Assembly (NCBI GenBank): GCA_944325185.1
Contig: CALUZA010000055.1
Location: 1 to 64,000, forward strand
DNA length: 64,000 bases
Origin: Candidatus Gastranaerophilales bacterium
Lineage (GTDB): Bacteria > Cyanobacteriota > Vampirovibrionia > Gastranaerophilales > Gastranaerophilaceae
Direction: 5' to 3'
Below the pieces are notes generated by a model. The model was not told where the DNA came from. It saw only the letters and a list, made by a program, of their open reading frames with translations, and did no database searches. Both the position numbers and the translations under genes were made by a program. Of this stretch, positions 32,485 to 41,856 are shown piece after piece; within the stretch, counting starts at the first letter, position 1; every line of letters begins with the position of its first letter.

Positions 32485-33813
32485 ATGAGAAAATATTTAT
32501 TTTTATATATTTGCGCTTTAACTGCTTCTTTGGGCGGGCTTTTAAGCGGATATGATACAGGGGTTATATCGGGCGCTTTGTTGTATATCAACCAAAGTTT
32601 CGAAATGAATTCTGCTTTGCTTGGATTTCTTGTGAGTTCTGTTTCAATAGGTGCAGTCGTGGGAGCATTGATAAACGGTGCTTTAATAGATAAAATCGGC
32701 AGAAAGAAAATCCTTTTGATAACCGCATTTGTTTTTATAATTGCTTCTGTTTTTTGTTATTTATCTCAAAATATAATTGAATTAATTTTATCAAGGATGT
32801 TGATTGGCTGCGCTGTTGGTGCGGTCAGTTTTGCGGGTCCTTTATATCTATCAGAAATTTCAGTCAAAGAAAAAAGAGGAGAAATTGTTTCCTTTCATCA
32901 GCTTGCAATAACTTTTGGTATTTTATTTTCATATTTGACAAATTATTTTTGTGCAAATCTTGAAAATAATTGGCGAGTAATGCTTCTTGTGGGTGCTTTT
33001 CCTGCTATAATTTTGTTTTTGGCTATGGTTTTATTTCATGATACCCCACGTTGGTATGTTGCAAAAGGTAAAATTGAAAAAGCAAAATTCGTATTAAAGA
33101 AAATTGATTCTGATATAGATGTTGAATCAGAAATAAACAATATTAAAAGCACATTGAATGATAACAAGAAGATTAAATTTGAAAAAAGGTTTTTAATGCC
33201 TTTTGTAATAGGTATTGGAATTATGTTTGCTCAAATTGCAACGGGCATTAATGCAATTATATATTATGCGCCTACAATATTTAAAATGGTTGGATTTTCA
33301 TCTAATCATGATGTATTATTTGCAACAATTTTAATTGGACTTATTAATTTTCTTATGACATTTGTTGCGATAGTTCTTGTGGATAAAATAGGAAGAAAAC
33401 CATTGTTATATATTGGTTTGGGCGGAATGTTAATTAATCTTTTGATTTTAGCTTTAACTTTCTGCTTTGATTTTGTGTTTGTTAAGTATTTGGCTGTTAT
33501 TTCTTGTGCTTTATATATAGTTTCTTTTTCAATGTCTTTGGGACCTGTCGGTTTGCTGCTTGTAGCAGAAGTTTTTCCTTTAAAATATCGTGGAAGTGCT
33601 ATGAGTATAGCAATATTATCAAATTTTGTATTTAATTTTATTGTAACGGGGCTATTTCCGATTTCGTTGCATAAAATTGGCGGATGTGCGACATTTTTAA
33701 TTTTTGCTTTAATTTGTGTAATTTCAATTCTTTTTGTGAGATTTGTTGTTCCTGAAACTAAAGGTGTCAGTCTTGAAGAAATCGAAGAAAGAATGAATGG
33801 AATTAAGATTTAA
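32485..33813 (+). CDS. MFS sugar porter
   Basis: A 442-residue, 12-span major facilitator of the sugar porter family (glucose/xylose/inositol-type proton symporters). Signatures are GYDTGVISGALLYI in span 1, DKIGRKKI after span 2, GRMLIG-type SRMLIGCAVGA, PRWYVAKGK before the central loop, DKIGRKPLLY in the second half and PETKGVSLEEIEE at the end. It should import a hexose, pentose or inositol with protons. Its 3' end overlaps the convergent 33803 gene by 11 bp. It is the only carbohydrate transporter in the window. Confidence 0.94.
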   Translation: MRKYLFLYICALTASLGGLLSGYDTGVISGALLYINQSFEMNSALLGFLVSSVSIGAVVGALINGALIDKIGRKKILLITAFVFIIASVFCYLSQNIIELILSRMLIGCAVGAVSFAGPLYLSEISVKEKRGEIVSFHQLAITFGILFSYLTNYFCANLENNWRVMLLVGAFPAIILFLAMVLFHDTPRWYVAKGKIEKAKFVLKKIDSDIDVESEINNIKSTLNDNKKIKFEKRFLMPFVIGIGIMFAQIATGINAIIYYAPTIFKMVGFSSNHDVLFATILIGLINFLMTFVAIVLVDKIGRKPLLYIGLGGMLINLLILALTFCFDFVFVKYLAVISCALYIVSFSMSLGPVGLLLVAEVFPLKYRGSAMSIAILSNFVFNFIVTGLFPISLHKIGGCATFLIFALICVISILFVRFVVPETKGVSLEEIEERMNGIKI

Positions 33814-34204
33814 CATGAGTTGCATACAAGTGATTTGCAAAACTCATAATTTCCGCTAGATTTCTTTCGTCTCCAAGATAGTCGAGTATTTCTTGTTTTG
33901 TGCCTCTGGCTAAAGCCATGGCTGCCATATCTCCTTCTTTTTCAATTAAATATGCAACAGATAAAGTTTTTCTTTCGGGATTTTTTTTGTCTTCTGATGG
34001 AATTATATACAGTATGTAATTTCTTCCTTCAAATGAAAAGGGTTCTATTATTTTTTCTTTTCCGTTTGGAGTCAATTCTCTGCGTGTTTTTATAAATAAA
34101 TTTTTAGCAGCCTTTTTTGTTGCTTCTTCTTGAGTTTTTTTAGGAGTTTTTTTTGTTGTTGCGGGTTGATTTATCTCAATTGACTTATTATTTTCTATAT
34201 TCAT
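33803..34204 (-). CDS. Hypothetical protein with Lys/Thr-rich N-terminus
   Basis: A 133-residue protein. The first 45 residues are Lys/Thr/Glu-rich and probably disordered. The remainder looks like a compact alpha/beta domain (PFSFEGRNYILYIIPSED, TLSVAYLIEKEGDMAAMALARG, a helical LAEIMSFANHLYATHV end). I do not recognise the family. A strong AAGGAGAG ribosome-binding site precedes the ATG. It lies 9 nt downstream of the large 34214 gene on the same strand, so they probably form one transcript. Confidence 0.8.
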   Translation of the reverse strand: MNIENNKSIEINQPATTKKTPKKTQEEATKKAAKNLFIKTRRELTPNGKEKIIEPFSFEGRNYILYIIPSEDKKNPERKTLSVAYLIEKEGDMAAMALARGTKQEILDYLGDERNLAEIMSFANHLYATHVKS

Positions 34205-34213
34205 TTTCTCTCC

Positions 34214-37200
34214 TTATTTAGCTTTTTTGTGTAACTTTATTATTGCAGGCAAGCTAATTGTGTAAAGTTCTTTTGGTGTAAGCATTTCTTTTAATATTTG
34301 ATAATTTTTAATGTTTGGGGTTTCGCTTGTAATTCCTAATTCTTTTTCTCTTGCTACGTTAAAGATATCACAATAGTATTGATTAAAAGCATTAATTGTT
34401 GCTTTATTGTTTTCTCCGAATTCATATACTGTTCTTACTGCATCTTTTGTGCTGTCATAAAGAGAAGACGAAACTGTTCTTTTGTCTTTAATTATATCGT
34501 AGAGCAAATGTTCATATTCTGCAATTCTATCCAGTTCTACTCCTCTGAATTGAAGTTCTGTATTTTGGTGAAATTGGTTAACAAGATTAAATTGTGCTGC
34601 AGTGTAGCCATTTGGCTTTACGCCTTCGCTTTCTTCAATTGTAGAACTTTTAACTTTGACTTCTCTATAAAATTTTGCGTTAGCTATTGGATCATATAGG
34701 TATTGTATTCCAAATTCATCTGTTAAAACTTGGTAAACCGTATTTCCGTTTAAGGTTTCAGTTAAAGTATCTTGATACCATTTTGCGTATGAATCTTGAA
34801 GCTGAGTTACTTGACTTTGAGTTAGGTAAGGTATTCCGTTTTCCCCGCTGTAGTTATTAATTTCGCCAAGTACAATGTCGCCGTTTTCAATACCTCTGGA
34901 TAAACTGTCGACAAAAGTTTGAGTTTGTTGTTCACTTAGTTCTTTTACTGCGGTTGGTTTGATTTCTTCAAACATTGTTTTTGTGGTTTCATCAATATTT
35001 ATTCTTTTACCTTGTAAATAATTTATAAATAGTTCAGCATCTTCTTCAGTTGCAATTGTTTTTCCGGTAATTTCCAGACCGTTAATTTTCTCAGGTGTTA
35101 GAGTGGATGAATTGATTGTTATTCTAACTCCTTGACCATCGCCAATAAGACCTTTTGCATCCGTTAGAGTTTCAGGCATATCCGTTTCAAGACCCAGCAT
35201 TTTATTTCTGAGTTTACTATAAATAGATATTTCACTTTTTGCTCTTGCGCTTATTTTTCCGGAATCTGTTTCAGAAAAATAAGCGTTTTTTCCTTGTAAT
35301 TCAATTTGCGCTTCTCCTATGTAGCCTAATAATTCGCCGAGCTTTTTAAAAGTTTCTTCGGTATAATCTTCGCTTGATAATTCTTTTGCAAGTTCATGAG
35401 AAAACTCTCTTAATATTTGATCTTTTTCGCCGCCTTCTATTATTTCTCTTGCTGCATTTAATCTATCTTGATCTATTTCTATCCCTTTTTTCTGGAATTC
35501 TGTTATTGTTTTTTCCAGAGTTTTTTCGGAATACTCTCTTTCGAGTCTGATATCATCTATTGCTTTTTGTTGTGCAAGATAGGCGTCATATTCTTTGCTT
35601 GCAACAAGCGCTTTATAACCTCTTATACCGCTTACTATGTCAATAAGCGCAGACAGTCCGTTTTCAAGCGGATTAAGTTCACCTGTAGTAATCCAATCTG
35701 CGCCAATTCCAAGGGCTAAATCTGCAGTTGCCTCTGCTCCTATAGATATTCCTTCGATTGCTTTTTGCGATAAGTTTGTATTAGTTTTTAAATACTCACC
35801 TGTAAATTTTCCAAATTGGTTTGCTTTCTGTCCTATACCAATACCTATTGCAATAAGAGCTATTTCGGTGCTTGTTTCAATTAACCATCCGCTTGCGTCA
35901 TCTTTTTGCTCGTTGGTTAGCATGTTAATTGCATCAATTGAATTATCAAGTCCTGCTCCTGCAAGTGCCCCATAGCCAAATATCGGACATGCAAAACTTA
36001 ACCCTATTGAGCCGAGTGAAACAATGGCAGATAATTTATCTGCATAGGTATCCATATCGTTTATATAGTCATTTAAAAGGTTTTGTAAGTCGCTATCTCC
36101 AAGAGTGTTTGAATATTGTGTTTGATAATTTTGATAGAGTTCTTCAAGGGTTAGTCCGTTTGTTTCTTTAAAAGAATTTTCATATCTTTTTGTTAAAATA
36201 TTATTATTTTCTACATCGCTATTTATTTGAAAAATTGTGTTTTCAAAAAATACTGCTATTTCGTTTTGCTTTGTGTATTCATCATATTCTTCATTTTGAT
36301 ATAGTTCTATTAATTGACTTGGATTATATGTAACTTCATAAAGTCCTGTTTCTTCGTTATATGTGGAAAATGAAGAAATTAAGCTTGGATTTTCTTTGTA
36401 TGGTTCAATAGTAATTTTGTATTCTATCTCTCCTTCTTCATTAATTTTGGCTTCAATTGAATTTATTTTTCCTTGCGAATATATATCGTTTGTGATTATA
36501 CCTTGTGTATCTTTGCTGTTTAAAATTGAATCATAGTAGTTATTGAACTCCTGAATTGCATATTCTGTATTATTGTTGTTAAGTTTTAGGAATTCTTCAA
36601 ATGTTCCTTCTAAATTTTTTTTGCCCAGAGTTTGTTGTATATTTAACGCGGTCAAATATCCGCTATTTGCGCTTGAGTATAGATAAAGTGTTTGAATGTA
36701 GGTTTCTAGGTTTTCTGGGCTAAATTCAACTCCTGTCAGAAATTTATATAATTTGTTAAAGTCAGTGCTTTTTACTGTGTCATAATATCCGTCGTCTTGA
36801 ATTAAATTTTCATCAATTTCATAACCATAATACAATGGTCCATAATTTTCTTTATCTTTAATTTCGCTTATGGCAATTGGTTCGGCTCCGCCTACAATTA
36901 CTTGTAGTTCATTGTTTTCATTTTTTACAATTGAAATATCCGGATCATTTTCTCTTTTTGATATTGTTAAAAAATAGTTGAATTTTTCTATTGCTTCGTT
37001 TTCATCTTCAAAATATTCAATAAAAGTATCTAGTTGCAGCAGTATATTTCCGTTGCTTTCCGTGTTTATTTTTCTTATAAATTCTTCTTTTAGTGTTGTT
37101 TCGCAGGTTTGTATATCGTTGTTTAGTGCGGCTGTTAGTATTTTTGTGGTGTTGAAATGGCTTTTGAATTCATCTTCCACCATTTCTCTTGTAATCCCTA

Positions 37201-37609
37201 GACCGGTTATTGATTTAAGTGCGTTATACACGTCGTCAATAGCACCTTCAGAATCCAGTTGGTTTGTATATTGAGAATATGTATTCTCAAATGCGGTATT
37301 TAGCTGGTCTATGGCTAAAACTTGTGCGTATTGTTCTTCTGTTAGATTTGTTTTTTGAGTATAATTTTGCGTGATTTCGGAAAGATATTCAAGTGAAATT
37401 GCATCAGATTCATTCGCTGCAAAATCTTCTATAGAATGCGTTTCTATGGTGATTGGGCATATATCTTCAGTTGTTTTTTCATTATTTAATTCGCTAAAAA
37501 TTGTTGTATCGTAATTGTTGGCAACAGATTGTACTGCAGCAAATTGTGCTTCTTTGGTATGAGTTAATTGTTTTGGGGTTATGTTTTCTTTTCCGATATT
37601 GTCTAACAT
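34214..37609 (-). CDS. Very large hypothetical protein (about 1131 aa)
   Basis: One of the longest genes in the window, with no family I recognise. It is acidic and Asn/Glu/Thr-rich, and mostly helical and polar. The only clearly hydrophobic part is a block at about residues 530-640 (SIGLSFACPIFGYGALAGAGL, EIALIAIGIGIGQ, GISIGAEATADLALGIGADW). This resembles paired helices of pore-forming or membrane-inserting toxins and effectors more than a transporter. No Sec signal peptide is seen. The start is ATG 37609, or a GTG 9 nt upstream; neither has a strong Shine-Dalgarno. The next gene downstream, 33803, may be its partner. Confidence 0.8.
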   Translation of the reverse strand: MLDNIGKENITPKQLTHTKEAQFAAVQSVANNYDTTIFSELNNEKTTEDICPITIETHSIEDFAANESDAISLEYLSEITQNYTQKTNLTEEQYAQVLAIDQLNTAFENTYSQYTNQLDSEGAIDDVYNALKSITGLGITREMVEDEFKSHFNTTKILTAALNNDIQTCETTLKEEFIRKINTESNGNILLQLDTFIEYFEDENEAIEKFNYFLTISKRENDPDISIVKNENNELQVIVGGAEPIAISEIKDKENYGPLYYGYEIDENLIQDDGYYDTVKSTDFNKLYKFLTGVEFSPENLETYIQTLYLYSSANSGYLTALNIQQTLGKKNLEGTFEEFLKLNNNNTEYAIQEFNNYYDSILNSKDTQGIITNDIYSQGKINSIEAKINEEGEIEYKITIEPYKENPSLISSFSTYNEETGLYEVTYNPSQLIELYQNEEYDEYTKQNEIAVFFENTIFQINSDVENNNILTKRYENSFKETNGLTLEELYQNYQTQYSNTLGDSDLQNLLNDYINDMDTYADKLSAIVSLGSIGLSFACPIFGYGALAGAGLDNSIDAINMLTNEQKDDASGWLIETSTEIALIAIGIGIGQKANQFGKFTGEYLKTNTNLSQKAIEGISIGAEATADLALGIGADWITTGELNPLENGLSALIDIVSGIRGYKALVASKEYDAYLAQQKAIDDIRLEREYSEKTLEKTITEFQKKGIEIDQDRLNAAREIIEGGEKDQILREFSHELAKELSSEDYTEETFKKLGELLGYIGEAQIELQGKNAYFSETDSGKISARAKSEISIYSKLRNKMLGLETDMPETLTDAKGLIGDGQGVRITINSSTLTPEKINGLEITGKTIATEEDAELFINYLQGKRINIDETTKTMFEEIKPTAVKELSEQQTQTFVDSLSRGIENGDIVLGEINNYSGENGIPYLTQSQVTQLQDSYAKWYQDTLTETLNGNTVYQVLTDEFGIQYLYDPIANAKFYREVKVKSSTIEESEGVKPNGYTAAQFNLVNQFHQNTELQFRGVELDRIAEYEHLLYDIIKDKRTVSSSLYDSTKDAVRTVYEFGENNKATINAFNQYYCDIFNVAREKELGITSETPNIKNYQILKEMLTPKELYTISLPAIIKLHKKAK

Positions 37610-37682
37610 ACTACGCACCGTACATTTCTGTATACGGCACGTTTCAAGGTAATCTTTATGTTTTTTTGATTTTTGTTAAGAA

Positions 37683-38303
37683 TTATGAATTTTTTAAATT
37701 TTTAAAGTGATGTACTACGTATATTATTCCTAAAATCAGACAAATAATTATAATTAAAGCATCAAACTTATGCCAGATGTGTTTTAGAGTTTCGGTATTT
37801 TCTCCTAGTTTAACCCCTACATATACAAGAACATAACTCCAAACAAGAGATCCAAGGAATGTGAACGTAAAGAAAAATCTTTTTTTTGCTCTTAATATTC
37901 CGGCAGGTAGCGATATAAATGTTCTTACAACAGGAAGCATTCTGCATATAAAAAATGACCAATCTCCATATTTTTCAACCCATTTGTCTGCAATTTCAAG
38001 GTCGTGTTTTGAAACTAGAAAATATTTGCCATATTTTTCAATGAATTTTCTTCCCCCAAAATAACCAAGATAATATGATGGAATTGAACCCAGCACGCAG
38101 CCTATAGCGCCGTATAGGGCCGCAGTATGAATTGAAAATGCGCCTTTTGTTACCATATATCCTGCAAACGGAAGTATTGCTTCTGAAGGTAATGGTATAT
38201 TGCAGGATTCAATTGCCATTAAAAGAGCAACCCCCCAAGGTCCAAGCGTTGTAATAACATTCTGTATCCAGTTTATAACAGCTGATAGTATAGTATTAAT
38301 CAT
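37683..38303 (-). CDS. DedA family membrane protein
   Basis: A 206-residue DedA/VTT-fold protein with about five hydrophobic segments. It has the family motifs AIESCNIPLPSEAILPFAGYM, GSIPSYYLGYFGGR and FFICRMLPVVRTFISLPAG (the conserved FxRxxPxxR-like motif with the functional Arg). Family members are lipid scramblase- or flippase-like transporters for undecaprenyl phosphate or phospholipid, driven by the proton gradient. An AGAGGAG ribosome-binding site precedes the ATG. The function here is inferred from the family. Confidence 0.92.
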   Translation of the reverse strand: MINTILSAVINWIQNVITTLGPWGVALLMAIESCNIPLPSEAILPFAGYMVTKGAFSIHTAALYGAIGCVLGSIPSYYLGYFGGRKFIEKYGKYFLVSKHDLEIADKWVEKYGDWSFFICRMLPVVRTFISLPAGILRAKKRFFFTFTFLGSLVWSYVLVYVGVKLGENTETLKHIWHKFDALIIIICLILGIIYVVHHFKNLKNS

Positions 38304-38351
38304 ATTGACTCCTCTTTAATTATTTTTTATTTTACATTTTAAATGTGTAAA

Positions 38352-38398
38352 GTAAATCTCATGTTTTAAAATTGATACATTTAAAACATGAGATTTAC
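38352..38398. other. Perfect 19-bp inverted repeat
   Basis: The arms at 38352-38370 and 38380-38398 are perfectly complementary over 19 bp around a 9-nt loop. It lies in the 110-bp gap upstream of dedA and downstream of the 38414 gene. No T-tract follows on either strand, so it is not a standard terminator. It could be an RNA-stability hairpin, an RNase III-type substrate or a dimeric regulator site. Confidence 0.65.
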
Positions 38399-38413
38399 GA
38401 TTGTATTACTAAA

Positions 38414-39613
38414 TTATTTTATGAAACCGCTAAATATTTTTACTTGTTGAGGAGTTAGCGACTTTTTGATTGATGAATTTGATGCACTGTTTATATTTAT
38501 TTCTTGTTTTTTTTGTTCTTTTGCATTTGGATTTTTCTTTAAGTACTTTTTCTCAAGTCTTAATTGGTTTAATGCAGGTAACCCAAAACCAAGGTATACT
38601 ACTTCAACTGCTAGAGCAATTGATTTTAATATTGCAGTTAGACCTTTTGCTTCTCTTACAAGAGTATTATCTTTATTTTTGAAGAAGTTAAACAGTACTT
38701 GTTTTGTATCTTCGTTAAGATTTGCTTCGGTGAATGCTTCATAGCCTTTTTCTTTTATTTCTTCAAATGCGCCTTTTATTCTTTCGGCGTTGGTTATTTT
38801 TTCATTAAACTCTTGTGTGAATTTGCCGTCAGGATTTGCCATTCTTGTTGCTTGAGCATATAGACCTTCAATCTTATCTGCGCCACTCTTGCCATTACCT
38901 TCAAGAAGTATTTTTTGTTCATTTATTATCGAATCAATAATTTTATTAAATACTTTTTTGTGGTCTCCGCCTTGAGAATCTATTTCGTCAATTAATTTTC
39001 TTATGTCTTTAATAGATGAGAAACCTGAATATTTGGATATAAATTCATCATTATTAAGTGCATAAACACCACCGGTTGGATGTATAGTGCTTAAAACATT
39101 CTTTCCTATAGTTTTTAGTTTTTGCAAAGGACTGGATATAAATTCTTTCCCTTTTTCTATTATACCTTTGAAACCTGATTCTGTTGTATCGAAAAGCTTT
39201 TCATAAGGTTTATTTGTCATAGGTATGCCCTTAAGTTTTGTTGCTAAACTTGCAATTAATGAATTTGCGGATTTAAGTGCAAATAGCATAATAAGAACTG
39301 TTTGACAATCTCTGAAGAGAATTTCTGTTATTTCGTCTTTTGTTGCTTCTTTGTTATCCGGGTTTCTTTTTGCAGCTGTTAAAACTCTCGGAACTATAAC
39401 CGTACCTACCATTAACGCTGCAAGTGAAATAAACGGATTGTTTGAACCTGTAGGTTCAATTGTTCTTAGCGCTCTTGATATAAATGTATCTTTATCCGGA
39501 GCTTTTTGAACTGCACTATCAAGAGATTCTCCTATTTTTGTGCAGACTTTTCCTAAATTACTTGAGATTCCTTGAGCAAAATTACTGGAGGCTATTTTAT
39601 TAATGAATGACAT
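38414..39613 (-). CDS. Lineage-specific membrane protein (paralogue family A, member 2)
   Basis: A 399-residue protein of unknown function. Hydrophobic segments occur near residues 60-82 (NPFISLAALMVGTVIVPRVL), 105-125 and 338-360 (LKSIALAVEVVYLGFGLPALN). Each is followed by basic residues. The C-terminal layout (span, Pro, then a KKNPN-like basic tail) matches the genes at 39613 and 54986. A strong AAGGAGG ribosome-binding site lies inside the end of the upstream gene, which it overlaps by 1 nt, so the two subunits are made together. Confidence 0.8.
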   Translation of the reverse strand: MSFINKIASSNFAQGISSNLGKVCTKIGESLDSAVQKAPDKDTFISRALRTIEPTGSNNPFISLAALMVGTVIVPRVLTAAKRNPDNKEATKDEITEILFRDCQTVLIMLFALKSANSLIASLATKLKGIPMTNKPYEKLFDTTESGFKGIIEKGKEFISSPLQKLKTIGKNVLSTIHPTGGVYALNNDEFISKYSGFSSIKDIRKLIDEIDSQGGDHKKVFNKIIDSIINEQKILLEGNGKSGADKIEGLYAQATRMANPDGKFTQEFNEKITNAERIKGAFEEIKEKGYEAFTEANLNEDTKQVLFNFFKNKDNTLVREAKGLTAILKSIALAVEVVYLGFGLPALNQLRLEKKYLKKNPNAKEQKKQEININSASNSSIKKSLTPQQVKIFSGFIK

Positions 39614-40629
39614 TATTTAACCTCCTTTTCTTTTTTTTCATTTTTGTCTGCTTCTTTATAAATGGCAGTTGCATTTGGATTGACACCGCCTGAAGCCCAA
39701 GTGTAAATTTTAGGTATAAATGACATCAATACGCCTGTAATAGCAAACATTGATGCAAATGTAAGTACACGTTTTCCAAGGAAGGAAGTTTTGAAGCTTT
39801 GTATATTATTTTGTGTTGCTTCCCAAATGCCGTTTTTGCCGTATTTTTTAGAGAAGTCTTGAGCATAAGCAACGATGTAATCTGCATAATTTTTGAAGTT
39901 TGTACTTCCTGTTTTATATTCATTTATAGAATATTTAGCTTGAGTAAAGTCTGTATCTTTGTAGTTGTCCTTTAACCTTTTTACTATTTCTTCAAATTTA
40001 TCTTGAAGTTGTGTCATTGCTTCTGATGCTCTTGTTTTTGCAAGTTTTTTACCTGTCTTTTTGAGCAATTCTTTGTTATCTAAAATATCAGCATTGTTTT
40101 TGTAGTTTTTAAATGCATCGAATAGAGCATTTATATCTAATTCACTAGCTTCTTTACCTGATGTTTTTACAATTAAATCTTTTAATACATTCTTTATGAA
40201 GTCATCTTCTTTTAATACTTCATTTTGTGCTCTGGTTTGTTTTAATATGTATGATAAGTTAAAGATGTTTTCTGTGTGAGTATCTACTGTTTTACCTGCT
40301 TTTTTAGCCAAAGCAAGTACAACAATAGGAGTAACGCACATTGTAGGACCTGTTAAAAATTCTCTTATTGCTTCTTGTAAAAGCGCAGGAATATTTATTT
40401 CACCTGTATATTTGTATCCTGCCATAGCACCTTTGTATGTTCTTGGAAAGTTTGTGCCGAACATATCTTCAACTGTAAACTGTAAAGCTCTTCCGCCATT
40501 GTCTACAAATTGCCAAAAATTAATAAGTGTGTCTACTCCACCCTTAAATGACGCTTGTTTTTTGTTTGTATTATTGTTATTGTCTACGTTATTTCTATTA
40601 TTCGTGTTATTAATGGCTGAAATTCTCAC
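39613..40629 (-). CDS. Lineage-specific membrane protein with SFKGG motif (family A, member 1)
   Basis: A 338-residue protein from GTG 40629. The Shine-Dalgarno AAAGGAGG lies just upstream of this GTG; a longer frame from TTG 40656 would translate the Shine-Dalgarno itself. Residues 5-25 are Asn-rich, followed by KKQASFKGG. Hydrophobic segments are TMCVTPIVVLALAKK (near 105) and VLTFASMFAITGVLMSFIPKIYTW (near 295). The tail is charged (NEKKEKEV). It is coupled to the 38414 gene. The paralogue at 54986 shares SFKGG and the C-terminal span-PKI-W-NP pattern. The function is unknown. Confidence 0.8.
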   Translation of the reverse strand: MRISAINNTNNRNNVDNNNNTNKKQASFKGGVDTLINFWQFVDNGGRALQFTVEDMFGTNFPRTYKGAMAGYKYTGEINIPALLQEAIREFLTGPTMCVTPIVVLALAKKAGKTVDTHTENIFNLSYILKQTRAQNEVLKEDDFIKNVLKDLIVKTSGKEASELDINALFDAFKNYKNNADILDNKELLKKTGKKLAKTRASEAMTQLQDKFEEIVKRLKDNYKDTDFTQAKYSINEYKTGSTNFKNYADYIVAYAQDFSKKYGKNGIWEATQNNIQSFKTSFLGKRVLTFASMFAITGVLMSFIPKIYTWASGGVNPNATAIYKEADKNEKKEKEVK

Positions 40630-40857
40630 TAAGCCTTTTCCTCCTTTAGAACACAAAATGTTAAAAACCTGTGAAAAAGTTTTTTTGCTATTTTTTTAAA
40701 AAATATTTTAAATTCTTAACAATACAGAATTATAGGCGCAAGTTTTATAATATCACATTTTTATAAAATGTAAATAATACACTTTAAAAAATATTAATAA
40801 AATTAACATAGCTATTTGTCGGATTTTTTTTATTTATATAAAAAAGACACTTGGAAT

Positions 40858-40944
40858 ATGTTTAGTATAAGAAAAACAATATTTTTTATGATTTTGAATT
40901 ATGTTATGGTTGTGATTATTTTGTCTATGATTTTACTTCATTAA
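40858..40944 (+). CDS. Possible 28-aa single-span membrane microprotein
   Basis: A short frame encoding MFSIRKTIFFMI followed by a continuous hydrophobic helix ending LLH. The composition is typical of small membrane proteins (basic N-terminus and about 20 hydrophobic residues). It overlaps the convergent ribF stop by 12 bp. Only a poor GGA ribosome-binding site precedes the ATG. AT-rich DNA produces such frames by chance, so this is tentative. Confidence 0.25.
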   Translation: MFSIRKTIFFMILNYVMVVIILSMILLH

Positions 40945-41856
40945 CCTTGCCCACTTTTCAAAAGCACTGTAGTCTTTTTGAAGTTGTGTTTTCAAAACTC
41001 TTATGTTGCCAAAATTTTCTTCGTCACGTATTTTTTTAACAAATACAACATTAATAATTTTCCCATATATGTTTTCATCAAAATCATATATGTGGGCTTC
41101 TAAAATTTCATTTTTCCCGTCCGATAAGGTTGGTTTTGTTCCCCATGAAATCAAAGCGGGGTTCATTTTTGATTCTGCCTGCACAAAGCCATAATATACT
41201 CCGTATGGAAGTTTTATCATGCTGTTTGGCCAAACTAAATTAGCTGTAGGATAGCCCAAAATCCTTGCGGTTTTGTCTCCTTTTATAACAGAGTTTCTGA
41301 CAGAGAAATATCTTCCTAAAAGCGCATGGACGGCATTAAGATGACCATATCGAATTCTTTTTCTGATTTCAGTTGAGCTGACTTTTTCTTTATCTTTATA
41401 TTTGTATTCAGGAACAACAATGCATTCATAGTTGTAATTAGTTGAATAATCTTTTAAAAATTCGGGATTTCCGCTTTTTTCTTTTCCAAAAGTGTGATTA
41501 TACCCGACAACAATAATTTCAGGTTCAAAATTAGAAATTAAAACTTTTTCAAGATAATCATGCGCACTAAGGTCCTTATATTGCTCAAAATTTAATTCAT
41601 AAAGATAATCTATTCCAAGTGATGACATGATTAATTCTTTATCTTTAAAGCTTTGAATTGCAGGAACTTTTTTTGAACTAAAATAATTTGCCGGATTTTC
41701 ATCAAATGTAACTACGGCAGATTTAATACCTTTTAGTCTTGCTTGTTGAACGAGCGTATTTAAAATTTTCTTATGACCAATGTGCACACCATCAAAAAAA
41801 CCTAATGCCAAAGCAAGTTTTTTATTACTTTCGGTTATTTCATGAAAAATTTTCAT
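40933..41856 (-). CDS. ribF: Bifunctional riboflavin kinase/FAD synthetase
   Basis: Makes FMN and FAD from riboflavin. The 307 residues comprise an N-terminal nucleotidyltransferase domain (LGFFDGVHIGHKKIL, VTFDENP, GYNHTFG, KVSSTEIRKRI) and a C-terminal flavokinase domain (ILGYPTANL with the PTAN motif, YGVYYGFV). Both active sites look complete. The start codon overlaps the rel stop in an ATGA, so ribF is translationally coupled to rel. FMN/FAD supply fits the ETF and other flavoproteins in the region. Confidence 0.96.
   Translation of the reverse strand: MKIFHEITESNKKLALALGFFDGVHIGHKKILNTLVQQARLKGIKSAVVTFDENPANYFSSKKVPAIQSFKDKELIMSSLGIDYLYELNFEQYKDLSAHDYLEKVLISNFEPEIIVVGYNHTFGKEKSGNPEFLKDYSTNYNYECIVVPEYKYKDKEKVSSTEIRKRIRYGHLNAVHALLGRYFSVRNSVIKGDKTARILGYPTANLVWPNSMIKLPYGVYYGFVQAESKMNPALISWGTKPTLSDGKNEILEAHIYDFDENIYGKIINVVFVKKIRDEENFGNIRVLKTQLQKDYSAFEKWARLMK

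Noticed and set aside
38331..38352. TTTACA-type strings considered as RpaB (HLR1) binding sites
   Set aside because: The TTTACA copies here are inverted rather than 8-bp direct repeats with a 2-bp gap. Single TTTACA hits elsewhere are expected in AT-rich DNA.
40630..40656. TTG start at 40656 for the 39613 gene
   Set aside because: It would translate the AAAGGAGG ribosome-binding site as Lys-Gly-Gly. GTG 40629 just downstream is better placed.
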